A DNA stretch of 64,000 nucleotides, from assembly GCA_020853235.1 (NCBI GenBank), contig JADYZG010000029.1, forward strand, positions 62,001 to 126,000, in the 5' to 3' direction. Under the pieces are notes generated by a model that was not told the DNA's origin, did no database searches, and saw nothing but the letters and a program-made list of their open reading frames with translations. Of the stretch, positions 52,260 to 61,903 are shown piece after piece; within the stretch, counting starts at the first letter, position 1, and each line of letters opens with the position of its first letter. Origin of the DNA: a bacterium. GTDB taxonomy: Bacteria; Patescibacteriota; Dojkabacteria; GCA-002793355. A program made the position numbers and the translations under genes.

Positions 52260-54071
52260 TTACATGAGTTCACCTTTGATGCGGATAATGCCGTTACCAA
52301 TTTTTTCTTGATGAGTGATCTTGAATACACCTGAAATTTCGCTAGTATTGTTCATGTGAGGTCCATTACACAGCTCCTGTGAGAATGGGTCTTTCTGTGT
52401 TCCAATGGTGTAAACTTTTACAACATCTGCATATTTTCCTTCGAAAGCTGCAAAGGGTACGAGTTTCAGCGCAGATTCACGATCCATTTCTACGAATGAT
52501 ACCGAAAGTCCAGCTTTAATTTTTTCATTAATCAATTGTTCTACAGAAGAAACTTGCTCTGGAGTAAGTTTCTCTGGATTTGGAAAATCAAATCGCAATC
52601 GTTCAGGAGTGATATTGCTCCCTTTCTGATAAATATGGTCCCCAATTAATTTTCGAAGCGCAGCCAAAAGTAGGTGAGTTGTTGTATGGTATTGTTTTGA
52701 TTTTTCTGATGTATCGGCTAATCCACCTTTGAACAATCCTTTTGTCGCAGTTCGTGATTTCTCTTGATGTTCTTCGTTTTTCTTTTTATGGTTACTCCAG
52801 AAGCTCTTTGTATCGACAGTGATTCCGAGTGTGTTGAGTTCTTCAATAAACATTTCTGGTGGAAATCCGAATGTCTCGTAAAGTGAAAAGGATTCGCCAT
52901 GTTGGTTCGTAAAGGTTATTCCTTTGTAACGCTCTGCAACTTTTGCAACTTGAGAAATTCCATCTTTGAGTGTGTTCCTGAATTTTATTTCTTCTTGTTC
53001 AAGAGTATGGAGGATATATTCTTTTTTTACTCCGAGTTCCGGGTAAATAACACTAAATTGGTTTATTGCGACTTCCCCAATTTCTCGTACGAAGGGCTTT
53101 TCAATGCCCATGATTTTCCCGTGGCGAATAGCTCTTCGGATGAGTCTCCGAAGTACATATTCTTTTTCCGTTTTTCCAGGTTCAACCCCATCCATAATAA
53201 TCCATGTCGCAGACTTAATGTGATCGACGATGATACGTTCTGATTTGATGTTGTGGTTTGTCGCTAAAGCTCGTGTTGCATCTGCAATTGGGCGATAAAT
53301 ATCCGTATCGTGATAACTTTCGACTCCTTGCATGAGGATGACAATGCGATCGAGTCCACCTCCAAAATCGACGTTCTTTTTCGCAAGTGGAGTGAATTTT
53401 CCATCTTTATTCAAAAATTCCATGAAGACGTTGTTCCCAATTTCAATGTATTTTCCGCAATCACAGTTAACGTGGCAGTCTAGTCCACAAGCTTCTTTTC
53501 CTGTATCGTAGAAAATCTCTGAAGTTGTACCACAAGGACCACCTCCAGCAAGTCCCCACCAGTTCTTCTTTTTATCATAAAGTTGGATTTTCTCACCTTT
53601 TCCTGTTTTTGCGTTAATTCCGTATTTTTTGAAAATATCTCTTAAAATTTCGATAGATATAGTATCGAGTGGAGCATCTTGATCACCTTCGAATACTGTT
53701 CCATATAGTTTCTCGATGGGAATTCCAAGTTTCTCAACAAAAAATTCATAAGTTTGCTCGAGAGCTTCTTTCTTAAAATAGTCTCCAAGTGACCAGTTAC
53801 CAATCATTTCGAAGGCAGTTGCATGAGATATATCTCCAACTTCCTCGAGATCTTCTGTTCTCACGCAACGCTGAATATTTACTAAACGTACCCCAAGTGG
53901 ATGGGTTTCTCCGAGTAAGTAAGGAACGATCGGAAACATTCCTGAATTAACGAAGAGAAGTGTTGGGTCATTCTCTGGCACCAATGATGCATTCGGAATC
54001 TCATTGTGATGTTTACTTTTCATAAAGCTGAGGTACGCATTACGAACCTCAACATATGTCATCTGTTTCAT
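52260..54071 (-). CDS. alaS: Alanyl-tRNA synthetase, short form
   Basis: A 603-aa protein compared with 876 in E. coli. The catalytic class II core (FVNSGMFPIVPYL, the CRTEDLEEVG-like motif, GGGLDRIV) and the tRNA-recognition region are present. So is an editing domain with HTTTHLL and CNGPHMNNTSEI zinc residues. The C-terminal C-Ala domain is absent. A CGLDCHVNCDCGKY cluster may bind another zinc. TATAAT (54077-54082) lies exactly five bases before the ATG at 54071, so it leads the operon to holA. Confidence 0.95.
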   Translation of the reverse strand: MKQMTYVEVRNAYLSFMKSKHHNEIPNASLVPENDPTLLFVNSGMFPIVPYLLGETHPLGVRLVNIQRCVRTEDLEEVGDISHATAFEMIGNWSLGDYFKKEALEQTYEFFVEKLGIPIEKLYGTVFEGDQDAPLDTISIEILRDIFKKYGINAKTGKGEKIQLYDKKKNWWGLAGGGPCGTTSEIFYDTGKEACGLDCHVNCDCGKYIEIGNNVFMEFLNKDGKFTPLAKKNVDFGGGLDRIVILMQGVESYHDTDIYRPIADATRALATNHNIKSERIIVDHIKSATWIIMDGVEPGKTEKEYVLRRLIRRAIRHGKIMGIEKPFVREIGEVAINQFSVIYPELGVKKEYILHTLEQEEIKFRNTLKDGISQVAKVAERYKGITFTNQHGESFSLYETFGFPPEMFIEELNTLGITVDTKSFWSNHKKKNEEHQEKSRTATKGLFKGGLADTSEKSKQYHTTTHLLLAALRKLIGDHIYQKGSNITPERLRFDFPNPEKLTPEQVSSVEQLINEKIKAGLSVSFVEMDRESALKLVPFAAFEGKYADVVKVYTIGTQKDPFSQELCNGPHMNNTSEISGVFKITHQEKIGNGIIRIKGELM

Positions 54072-54086
54072 AGATAATTATATCAC

Positions 54087-57000
54087 CTAGAGCTTGGGAA
54101 TGGATGGCGATTCTGGCGGTAATGATTGAGCGGATGCTTGGGTAGCAACGGGAAGCTTTATCTCTGGTAGCGGCGGTGGTTTCTGCTCTGGTAATTTTAC
54201 TGGTTCCGATGACTTTGGCACGATCATATTTCCTGGAACGGTTGCAGGTGGTCTTGGAGATTCGTGTTGTTTAAGTGGCGTTGCGGGTAGTGTTGGCCTT
54301 TGTTCAGTCATCGGAAGTTTTTGAGGGAATGCTTCAGATGCAGGTTTCACTTGCTGTGGAATCGAAGGCAATTTAATTACTGGTTTCTCCTCTGTTGGTT
54401 TTGCGATAACAGGGCTATAATCTGGCTTCGCGGGTAATTGACTGTGAGTCTGTGCACTAATTGGCATAGGAGTCGTAGTTACCTCTCGTCTTACTTGTTG
54501 CACAAAAGTATTCATTGCTTGTGGCGAAGTAACTTTTTGAGTTTCTGACACAACAGGCCTTGTTTCGGGCAAGGCAGTGGGAGTAACTGGCTCTTTTGGT
54601 TTCAAAATTGGGGTATAAACTGTTGCTTTACTATCCGCAGTGCCGATGGTTGGGTAATTTGTAGTCGTAGGTGGTGTTGCTACCCCTACAAAAGAAGCTG
54701 TTGGAGTTTTTAGTGTTGGAGGATTTGTTACTGGGGTTGGTTGCTTCGGTTGCTGATTTTGTAAATCTTTGTCTGAGTTGCGGAACGCGAAATACATGAT
54801 AATTGGGAGGAGAACAAGAATGATAATGAGTATCATTGCGGCAATAAAATAAGTGTAGTATTTCTTATTAATATAAATACCGAAAAAATCGACAAGGTTC
54901 TCGTCAGTCTCAGAATTTTCAGTTATTGTAAAGGATAGTGTTACTTCTTTTGTTTTATCTTTAGTATCTTTGGCAGTAACCTTTAGCTGATGGACACCCG
55001 GTTCTAGGAGTGTGTTGGGTTTATAGGTCGCGGTTATTGCCTTTCCTGAATCAGCAGAAAAAGTGTATTTGTCTGTGATATCAGTTCCATCTAATTCGAT
55101 AGAGAGGAGACTTTTTGAAAGTATGCCATCTCTCGATGCGCTAAACGAGATCACCGATTGAAAATCAGGAGGTGAAATTTCGTCTTGGTTTTTTGGTGAG
55201 GTGACTTGAATCGAGAGTTCATCAAATTCGGGAGATGGCTCCTCAGTGGGAGAAGGTGTTATTGTTGGTGTAGTCGTTGGGATTGGTGTCGTTGTTTTTG
55301 TCGCAGTTACAGTCGGAGAGGTAGTTGGTTTGGGAGTAATTGTTGGTTTTGGTGTTGGCTTAGGTTTTGGGAGTATCCTCACGAGTGCTGTATATCCAGT
55401 TCCGACTGCGGGGGGAGAGAAACCGTCGGTTGCTGTGACAATAAAATAGTAGTCGCCAGGCGCGAGTGAGTTTGTATTTACTGTAATCCCGCGAGTATTG
55501 TAGGAAATGTTATTGTTGTATGTCGAACGAGAAGAAGTACTTAAACTCTTGGTATAGTAAACGCCAAAAGAAACAATTTGATGTCGATCTGTGACGGTCC
55601 ATTTTAAAAGAAATGGACTTCCTTGATAGCGAGTAATGGCTTTTGTTGGATCTGTAATGGTCAAGCGTGGAATATCATTGTTTGGATAATCAACATTTAT
55701 TACCCATGTCCTTGTAATGTAATGACCGTACCCATCGTTGACTGAGACAGAAAAAAGATTACTTCCCGCATGTTTAGCTGCCGGTGTTCCTGTGAACTGA
55801 ATACTGTAGTTGGTTTCACCGCCAGAAGTAGTCGTTGAAGAAACGGCAACGTTTGCCCATGATGGCTTTGCAACGATTGTGTGTTGTAAGGGATCGCCAT
55901 CGATATCTTTTGCACGAAGCGTGAATGAATAGGCAGTACCGTAGACAAAAGAAACGGATGGGGAAGACCCTCCATCGGCAGGAATAGACATGGGATCAGA
56001 GGTGAATGAAGGCACGGCATTTGTTGCAACTGAGACCTGTGCATTAACCGTTGAGAGGAAACTTTTTGCCATATTCGCAACAGCTAGTTGTATAAGTAAT
56101 CCTAGTGAAACGGTTGGGTTTTTGAGTTCACAAATAAATTCTTTTCCAGTCGTTGAGGTAAAGATTGCTTGACCATTGTACGTGCCTTTATTAAATTGAT
56201 AACTGAGAGAGGGATTGCTGGTTTTGTCGAGAATTACCCTCTTTGGCGTTGCTGTGAAAGTATAGTCAAATGTTTTTTCTAACTTACCATCTTTTGTTAA
56301 CGCAATCTTCGCTCGAGCAAGTTGTTCTGAACTTTCTGCAACGATGACAAGAGGAGTTTCTACTCTGTAGTCCAAGATTTTTACTGAAATTGCAGGGGTG
56401 AAAGTACAGGTAAAGTATGCGGTATCTTTTTGGAGTACTTGAAGGGTGAATGTCTGTGTCGAGACACTTTTCCCATCGTTTGCGTAAACGGTTATTTGAT
56501 AGGGCCTTTCTTGATATTTTGAATTCTCCCAAATAACTTGGTTATCTTCGAGTCTAACACCTTCTGGAGCTTTTTGTTCTTTAGTACAAAACGCTGTATC
56601 AGGGCAAGTAAGACTGTAGGTAATCACATCAGAATCGGCGTCTGAAGTCTCGACAGTATACCTAAAAGGTTCTCCTTCTGTAACATATTTCTGGGGTTCC
56701 GAGTAAAACATTGGCGCACTATTTTTCACATATTCCCCTAGTTTCAATACGGGTAGTACTAGTTTTTCATTCCAAATAGAAACAGACGTTGTATCTGCCG
56801 CGCCAAGAAGTGAGATCTTAATCGGTCTTTGTTGTTCTGTAAGCTCCGCACTAAGGATACCATTGATAGTAAAGGATATTGCCGAAGAGGAGAATTCACT
56901 AAAATCACAGGTGTTGTCTTCTGAACACCTTTGTGGGAGTAGTGCATTGTACTCGGTTGGGGTAACCATTGTTGCTGGGTAGACCAAGAATCCATTTTGA

Positions 57001-57335
57001 TATCCAATAACTTTAAGTAATTTTGCATCTTGGATTTGAATAGATTTGATATCAACCTTGGTTTTGTCGAACTCAACAAATGCTGCGAAGTGTTTCAGGG
57101 GGATTGTTTTTGGAGATGTTGTGGTTACTTTTACTGAAAACGATCCACCTTTGGCAATATTACTCGAACTTTCAGTTGTAACGACAAAGGTCGATTCTTC
57201 TTTTTGGAATGGTTTTGTAAAAGCTTTGTTCACTAATTGCGCAAAGTTTCCATATCCAACAATTGCGGTTGGTAGTACCAAAAGCATAAATAAAGAAAAA
57301 ATACTCAATATCTGGCGAATTCTTTGTTTTTTCAC
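54087..57335 (-). CDS. Large single-pass surface protein with Ig/cadherin-like repeats
   Basis: A 1082-aa protein with an N-terminal signal/anchor (about residues 10-28) and a cohesin-like beta domain (about 45-190). Several cadherin/Ig-like modules follow (about 210-300, 450-560, 565-655). After them come a Thr/Pro linker (about 660-705), a further Ig-like module (about 715-810), a membrane helix (about 830-855) and a Pro-rich cytoplasmic tail of about 220 aa. It starts with GTG two bases after the solute-binding protein gene. It is a likely adhesin or scaffold; no LPXTG motif is seen. Confidence 0.75.
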   Translation of the reverse strand: MKKQRIRQILSIFSLFMLLVLPTAIVGYGNFAQLVNKAFTKPFQKEESTFVVTTESSSNIAKGGSFSVKVTTTSPKTIPLKHFAAFVEFDKTKVDIKSIQIQDAKLLKVIGYQNGFLVYPATMVTPTEYNALLPQRCSEDNTCDFSEFSSSAISFTINGILSAELTEQQRPIKISLLGAADTTSVSIWNEKLVLPVLKLGEYVKNSAPMFYSEPQKYVTEGEPFRYTVETSDADSDVITYSLTCPDTAFCTKEQKAPEGVRLEDNQVIWENSKYQERPYQITVYANDGKSVSTQTFTLQVLQKDTAYFTCTFTPAISVKILDYRVETPLVIVAESSEQLARAKIALTKDGKLEKTFDYTFTATPKRVILDKTSNPSLSYQFNKGTYNGQAIFTSTTGKEFICELKNPTVSLGLLIQLAVANMAKSFLSTVNAQVSVATNAVPSFTSDPMSIPADGGSSPSVSFVYGTAYSFTLRAKDIDGDPLQHTIVAKPSWANVAVSSTTTSGGETNYSIQFTGTPAAKHAGSNLFSVSVNDGYGHYITRTWVINVDYPNNDIPRLTITDPTKAITRYQGSPFLLKWTVTDRHQIVSFGVYYTKSLSTSSRSTYNNNISYNTRGITVNTNSLAPGDYYFIVTATDGFSPPAVGTGYTALVRILPKPKPTPKPTITPKPTTSPTVTATKTTTPIPTTTPTITPSPTEEPSPEFDELSIQVTSPKNQDEISPPDFQSVISFSASRDGILSKSLLSIELDGTDITDKYTFSADSGKAITATYKPNTLLEPGVHQLKVTAKDTKDKTKEVTLSFTITENSETDENLVDFFGIYINKKYYTYFIAAMILIIILVLLPIIMYFAFRNSDKDLQNQQPKQPTPVTNPPTLKTPTASFVGVATPPTTTNYPTIGTADSKATVYTPILKPKEPVTPTALPETRPVVSETQKVTSPQAMNTFVQQVRREVTTTPMPISAQTHSQLPAKPDYSPVIAKPTEEKPVIKLPSIPQQVKPASEAFPQKLPMTEQRPTLPATPLKQHESPRPPATVPGNMIVPKSSEPVKLPEQKPPPLPEIKLPVATQASAQSLPPESPSIPKL

Positions 57336-57337
57336 AA

Positions 57338-58687
57338 TTAGCGTTTCAAAGTTAAATTGTTAATTCGTGTCTGAATAGATTGTAGATCATCTGCAGACAC
57401 GGAACCTCGCTCTTCTGATGCGAGTAATTCTTTTCTTAACGTTTCTTCCCAAATGCCATAATCATACAATGGCCAACTTTTCATCTTCGGAGCCATTTCT
57501 AGTATTGGTCCGATGTAAGGGGCATCTTTTTGTTCGTCTGCCATATCTTTTCTTGGATATGGATTGCCAATAAGTCTCTTTTCCGTTTGTGCCTTGTAAA
57601 TACGTCTCATTTGTTCTGGCTCACTTAACCATTTCAGGAAAGCCCATGCTTCTTCTGGATGTTTCGATTTTTTTGATACAACATCAATCCAAAATGATCC
57701 AAGATATTGGGGAACATCTGGATTTGCACCTGGAAGTACGGGTAATGGTAATGCTTCGAATCGAAGTGAGGAATTCATACCTACTAAATCGATAATTCTC
57801 CAGCTTGGAGCAATCATCATTGCGAGCCTGCCACTAGAAAACGCTTGGAGATCATCTTCCATACGTGAAGACCAGGCGCCGAGTTTTGAGAATTCATAAA
57901 ATCTATTAATTGCTGCCAAACCTTGTGGTGTTGCAAATGATGCCGAAATCTTTGCTGTGGATGGGTCAACAGTAACAACGGGTACTGCTGATTGTGTCAT
58001 CATAGTAAGAATAATTTCAGGAGAACTTCTGACATTGGAAAAACTTCCCATATTGATGCCAGCAATCTTGATTGTTCCATTCGCATTCTTTTGAGAAAGT
58101 TTCAGCGCGGTTTGTAAAGTAACATCCCAGTCTTTTGTTGCAGTTCTTGGATCGGTAATATTCGCCTTATCAAATATATCCTTGTTATAAAGGAGAACTA
58201 ACCCGTCAATAATCTGTGGCGAACCATAGACGAGGTTGTTTGATGTTGTGATGGCTTCGTAAATTGCGGGATAATAAAGCTCCTTCGCTTGAGCTCCAGT
58301 CAGAATGCTTGTTGGCGCTGCTACAAGAGAGGGAAGTAATTTTGCAATCCATGTTTGGTGTACCCGAATGATATCAACGCTTCCGTTTGCGATTCTTTCT
58401 TCGGCATCGGTTTGATATACCCCTTTATAAGTCAAACCGCTTTGGTTGATAAAACTTGCTTTTGTGTATGTAATGGAAACGTTTGGATTTTGTGCCTGAT
58501 ACTCGGCTATGAGCGGTTCGTAAATTTCTTTTTGATCCCACAACCCAATATAGTTTAGTTCGACTTTCCCATTCGTACTACCGGTATTGCCTGAAAGAAA
58601 TCTTGATACGAGAAGCGCAATAACGACAACGATAACAACCACTCCAAGGAAGAGTAAGACAATTACGGGACCTTTTTTATTATTCAT
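57338..58687 (-). CDS. ABC-type extracellular solute-binding protein (family 1)
   Basis: A 449-aa lipoprotein-less, membrane-anchored binding protein. It has an anchor helix (about residues 8-29) followed by a family-1 fold: LNYIGLWDQKEIYEPLIAEY, YKGVYQTDAEERI, LLYNKDIFDKANI, GRLAMMIAPSWRI and HPEEAWAFLKWL. It should bind sugars or similar ligands. No permease or ATPase gene is adjacent. I use the ATG at 58687, which overlaps the sortase stop (ATGA); the longer frame starts inside sortase. Confidence 0.88.
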   Translation of the reverse strand: MNNKKGPVIVLLFLGVVVIVVVIALLVSRFLSGNTGSTNGKVELNYIGLWDQKEIYEPLIAEYQAQNPNVSITYTKASFINQSGLTYKGVYQTDAEERIANGSVDIIRVHQTWIAKLLPSLVAAPTSILTGAQAKELYYPAIYEAITTSNNLVYGSPQIIDGLVLLYNKDIFDKANITDPRTATKDWDVTLQTALKLSQKNANGTIKIAGINMGSFSNVRSSPEIILTMMTQSAVPVVTVDPSTAKISASFATPQGLAAINRFYEFSKLGAWSSRMEDDLQAFSSGRLAMMIAPSWRIIDLVGMNSSLRFEALPLPVLPGANPDVPQYLGSFWIDVVSKKSKHPEEAWAFLKWLSEPEQMRRIYKAQTEKRLIGNPYPRKDMADEQKDAPYIGPILEMAPKMKSWPLYDYGIWEETLRKELLASEERGSVSADDLQSIQTRINNLTLKR

Positions 58688-59496
58688 CAGATTCTGTCTG
58701 CAATAACAATTAATCTCTTTGTTCCAATTCCAAGTGGCCAACAGGTAAGAAGAACGGCGCGTTCTTTATCTGTCTGTTCGCTCATAAAACTTAGATCTTG
58801 GGCTTCGATTATTTTCTTTCCTGAGATGATATAGCGAAGCTCTTTGCCATCCCTCTCTATGGTCATTGTATCACCAATAGAAACGGTATCAAGCCGAGAA
58901 AAGACGATTTGAGGACTACTTCGTCCAGCAAAAAAACCAGCAACTCCACTGTGTCCGTAAATGACGCTTAATCCTTCGTCACCAGGGACGGCTGTTCCTT
59001 TAAGGTGAGCGACACCGTGTTTAAGTGCCTTGTCGTAGATAGCTGCATTGTTACCCGGGATGTTCGCCGCAAGATTGACTCGGGTGATTCCTGATTTTTC
59101 AATGGTAATTTTCATCGTTTTTTTATATTCTGTGTCAATCTTCGACGTGTGATTTTGAGCAACTACGGCTTCAAACCATGCAGTGCCTGGATCGACATAA
59201 TTTACTGCACTGAGCTTTTGCATGAAGGATTCAGGTACGGGCAGAAATATTGAACTATTCGAGGTTAGAGAGTATCCGGTTATAAGGGACCAAGTAAGCG
59301 GTAGTATCTGAGAAAGAATTAAGAGAACGCCAAAAAAAACAAGAATTTTTGGTAAAAACGGCCCAATAATTTTTTCTATATTTTTTTTCTTCTCAGTATG
59401 GGGCGCTGCTGTAATATGTTTGGTAATTACCTTAACGGGAACTTTCTTCTCAATTACTTGAATTGTCGGTTCAATTTTTGGTAAAATCGGGAGCAT
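58687..59496 (-). CDS. Sortase
   Basis: A 269-aa protein with a long basic cytoplasmic N-terminus, a membrane helix (about residues 48-72) and a sortase beta-barrel. Catalytic His182 lies in IYGHSG, Cys252 in LLTCWP, and Arg261 in GTKRLIV. Sortases attach proteins to the wall or polymerise pili. TATACT (59502-59507) is exactly five bases before the ATG. It leads an operon with the binding protein and the 1082-aa surface protein. Confidence 0.92.
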   Translation of the reverse strand: MLPILPKIEPTIQVIEKKVPVKVITKHITAAPHTEKKKNIEKIIGPFLPKILVFFGVLLILSQILPLTWSLITGYSLTSNSSIFLPVPESFMQKLSAVNYVDPGTAWFEAVVAQNHTSKIDTEYKKTMKITIEKSGITRVNLAANIPGNNAAIYDKALKHGVAHLKGTAVPGDEGLSVIYGHSGVAGFFAGRSSPQIVFSRLDTVSIGDTMTIERDGKELRYIISGKKIIEAQDLSFMSEQTDKERAVLLTCWPLGIGTKRLIVIADRI

Positions 59497-59523
59497 TAAC
59501 TAGTATAAAGAAACAACGAAACT

Positions 59524-60648
59524 ATGTCAAAATCGGGAAGAAATTATTATGATATCCTTGGAGTTTCAAAGTCTGCATCAGCGGGGGAAATTAAAAAAGC
59601 ATACCGAAAACTTGCAGCAAAATACCACCCTGATCGGAACAAGGAATCGAACGCAGAAGAAAAATTTAAGGAAGTAGGCGAAGCATACGAAGTGCTTTCC
59701 GACTCGAATAAACGACAAATGTATGATCAATACGGGGAAGCAGGTGTCTCTGGTTCATCTGGACCACGAGGGGGAAGCGCGACAACAGGGGATTGGTCAC
59801 AATATTCTCAGGTCTTTGATATGGGTGATATGTCTAACCTTTTTGGTGGAATGTTTGGTGATCTTTTTGGAACTGGAAGTTCTATGGGCGGTCGTCGTAG
59901 GTCACAACGAATTAATGAATCAGAACCTGGTGAAGATAGAGAGGTAACAATTAAGATTAAGTTCGAAACCGCAAATAACGGTGGTGATGTGACAGTTGAA
60001 TATGATAGGTATGGTGTATGCAAACCATGTAAAGGTACTGGAAGTTTGTCACAGAAAACAACGACGTGTTCGAAATGTAATGGGTCGGGATACGTTCACT
60101 ATCAGCAAGCGACACCATTAGGAAGCTTCATGTACCAGTCACCTTGCCCTACGTGTAATGGTTCTGGAAAGACTATTACCGATCCTTGCCCTCATTGTAA
60201 AACAACAGGTCGAGTTGCCGAAAAGATGCATTTGGATATAAAAATTCCGCAAGGTGCGTACAATGATTTAACCCTCAAATTTAGGGGTGGTGGGAACATA
60301 GGTAAACATAATGGCGAAGCAGGTGATCTCTACATTACATTAAGCGTTCCGAATTTTAAAACATATAGGAGAGAGAGAGAGATTCTTTACGGTGAATTGG
60401 AGTTGCATCCGGTTAAGGCGGTACTCGGTAGTGACGTAGTGATAGAAACGCCATACGGAGATATTAAAGTCATGATTCCTGCAGGAACTCAGCCAGGGGA
60501 TACTATTACAGTAAGGCAGGCTGGCGCATACAAATTAGGTACTTCAATAAAAGGCGATATGAAATTATTCGTGAAGATTGTCATTCCGAAGAAATTATCT
60601 CGTACAGAAAGACAGGATTGGGAGGAATTAAGGAAAAATGTCGTTTAA
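59524..60648 (+). CDS. dnaJ: Hsp40 chaperone DnaJ
   Basis: A 374-aa, complete DnaJ. It has a J-domain (HPD at residues 35-37), a Gly/Ser-rich linker, a zinc region with four CxxCxGxG-type repeats ([32 protein letters not shown]) and C-terminal beta domains. It stimulates DnaK ATPase. It is unlinked from grpE-dnaK and divergent from sortase, and no CIRCE-like site is visible before it, so its control may differ. Confidence 0.97.
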   Translation: MSKSGRNYYDILGVSKSASAGEIKKAYRKLAAKYHPDRNKESNAEEKFKEVGEAYEVLSDSNKRQMYDQYGEAGVSGSSGPRGGSATTGDWSQYSQVFDMGDMSNLFGGMFGDLFGTGSSMGGRRRSQRINESEPGEDREVTIKIKFETANNGGDVTVEYDRYGVCKPCKGTGSLSQKTTTCSKCNGSGYVHYQQATPLGSFMYQSPCPTCNGSGKTITDPCPHCKTTGRVAEKMHLDIKIPQGAYNDLTLKFRGGGNIGKHNGEAGDLYITLSVPNFKTYRREREILYGELELHPVKAVLGSDVVIETPYGDIKVMIPAGTQPGDTITVRQAGAYKLGTSIKGDMKLFVKIVIPKKLSRTERQDWEELRKNVV

Positions 60649-60751
60649 AACTCCTCGTGGCCACATCAGCAGAGAGTCGAAGTAGCGAGATATTAATTGG
60701 GTACTGATTTGTGCTATAATTCCCCTGTAACTAATATCACACCATTTCCTC

Positions 60752-61885
60752 ATGGGTAATGACCTTATTACTGCCGTTAATCAAATTTGTGCAGAACGCG
60801 GAGTAGATCCAACAATTGTTTTTACTGCATTACAAACTGCAATTGCAGATGCATATAAGAAAGAGAATGGAGAAGAGACAAAAGTTAAGGTTGAAATTGA
60901 TCGACTTTCTGGGAGCTTCCATATGTACATTATCAAGGAAGTTGTTAAAACCATTGAGGATGAAAAAAATCAACTGTCACTTGCAGAAGCGAAAAAATTT
61001 TCTAATGAAGTGAAAATAGGAGACGAACTCGAAATAGAAATTCCTGTCGGATCATTAGGTCGTATTGCAGCACAAGTCGCCAAATACACTGTTTTAAGCA
61101 AAATCCGAGATGCAGAACGAGAAGCAGTGGTTGAATTCTATTCTCAGAGACTTGGTGAAATTGTTACTGGAAAAGTACAAGGTGTCCGAGCAAATCTTGT
61201 TTTGGTTGAACTTGAAAAAGGTGTCGGAGAAATGCCAGAAGAGGAGCAAATTAAAATGGAATTCTACGAAATTGGTAAGCGATATCGATTCTTAGTTAAA
61301 GAACTTATCAACGAAGAGAACAATCGACATGTGATTCTTTCTAGAAGCGATGAAGGATTTGTTAAAGCACTCTTCGCAATGGAAGTTCCAGAAATTTCAA
61401 ACGATCAAGTAGAAATTAAAGGCATTGCACGATTCGCAGGAATGCGATCGAAAGTTGCAGTTGCATCAAACCAAGAAGGATTGGATCCACAAGGTGCCTG
61501 TATTGGTCAGAGAGGTATGCGTATCAATGCAATTATGAATGAACTTGGTGAAGAGAAAGTAGATATCGTTCGTTGGGATTTTGACATCATTGAATACATT
61601 AAAAATTCCTTATCACCAGCTACGGTAACGAAAGTTCTTTATAATCATGCACGAGCAGTAGCAGTTGTCGTTGTTCCCGAAGATCAGCTCTCACTTGCAA
61701 TCGGTCGAGAAGGAACGAATGTTCGATTGGCATCGATCTTAACTGGCGTCGAAATTAGCGTTGTTCAGGAAGGCGAAGAACCAAAAGAGAAAGCAGAGCT
61801 TCCAAAGAAGGAAAAGGTAACCAAAGAAGAAAAGCCAAAAGCGGTAAAGAAAGTAGTTAAGAAAAAAGCAGCAGCTAAGAAATAA
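60752..61885 (+). CDS. nusA: Transcription elongation/termination factor NusA
   Basis: A 377-aa protein. The N-terminal RNAP-binding domain ends before an S1-like segment (IVTGKVQGVRANLVLVELEKGVGEMP). Two KH domains follow (CIGQRGMRINAIMNELGEEKVDIVRW and LAIGREGTNVRLASILTG), then a Lys/Glu-rich tail. TATAAT (60715-60720) lies about 31 bases upstream, so this message has a leader. infB follows after 18 bases. Confidence 0.96.
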   Translation: MGNDLITAVNQICAERGVDPTIVFTALQTAIADAYKKENGEETKVKVEIDRLSGSFHMYIIKEVVKTIEDEKNQLSLAEAKKFSNEVKIGDELEIEIPVGSLGRIAAQVAKYTVLSKIRDAEREAVVEFYSQRLGEIVTGKVQGVRANLVLVELEKGVGEMPEEEQIKMEFYEIGKRYRFLVKELINEENNRHVILSRSDEGFVKALFAMEVPEISNDQVEIKGIARFAGMRSKVAVASNQEGLDPQGACIGQRGMRINAIMNELGEEKVDIVRWDFDIIEYIKNSLSPATVTKVLYNHARAVAVVVVPEDQLSLAIGREGTNVRLASILTGVEISVVQEGEEPKEKAELPKKEKVTKEEKPKAVKKVVKKKAAAKK

Positions 61886-61903
61886 TCTGAGTTAAACCGA
61901 ACC

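Noticed and set aside
55206-55469. Plus-strand Gly/Val- or Cys/Trp-rich frames opposite the surface-protein linker
   Set aside because: They are by-products of the Thr/Pro-rich linker codons on the minus strand.
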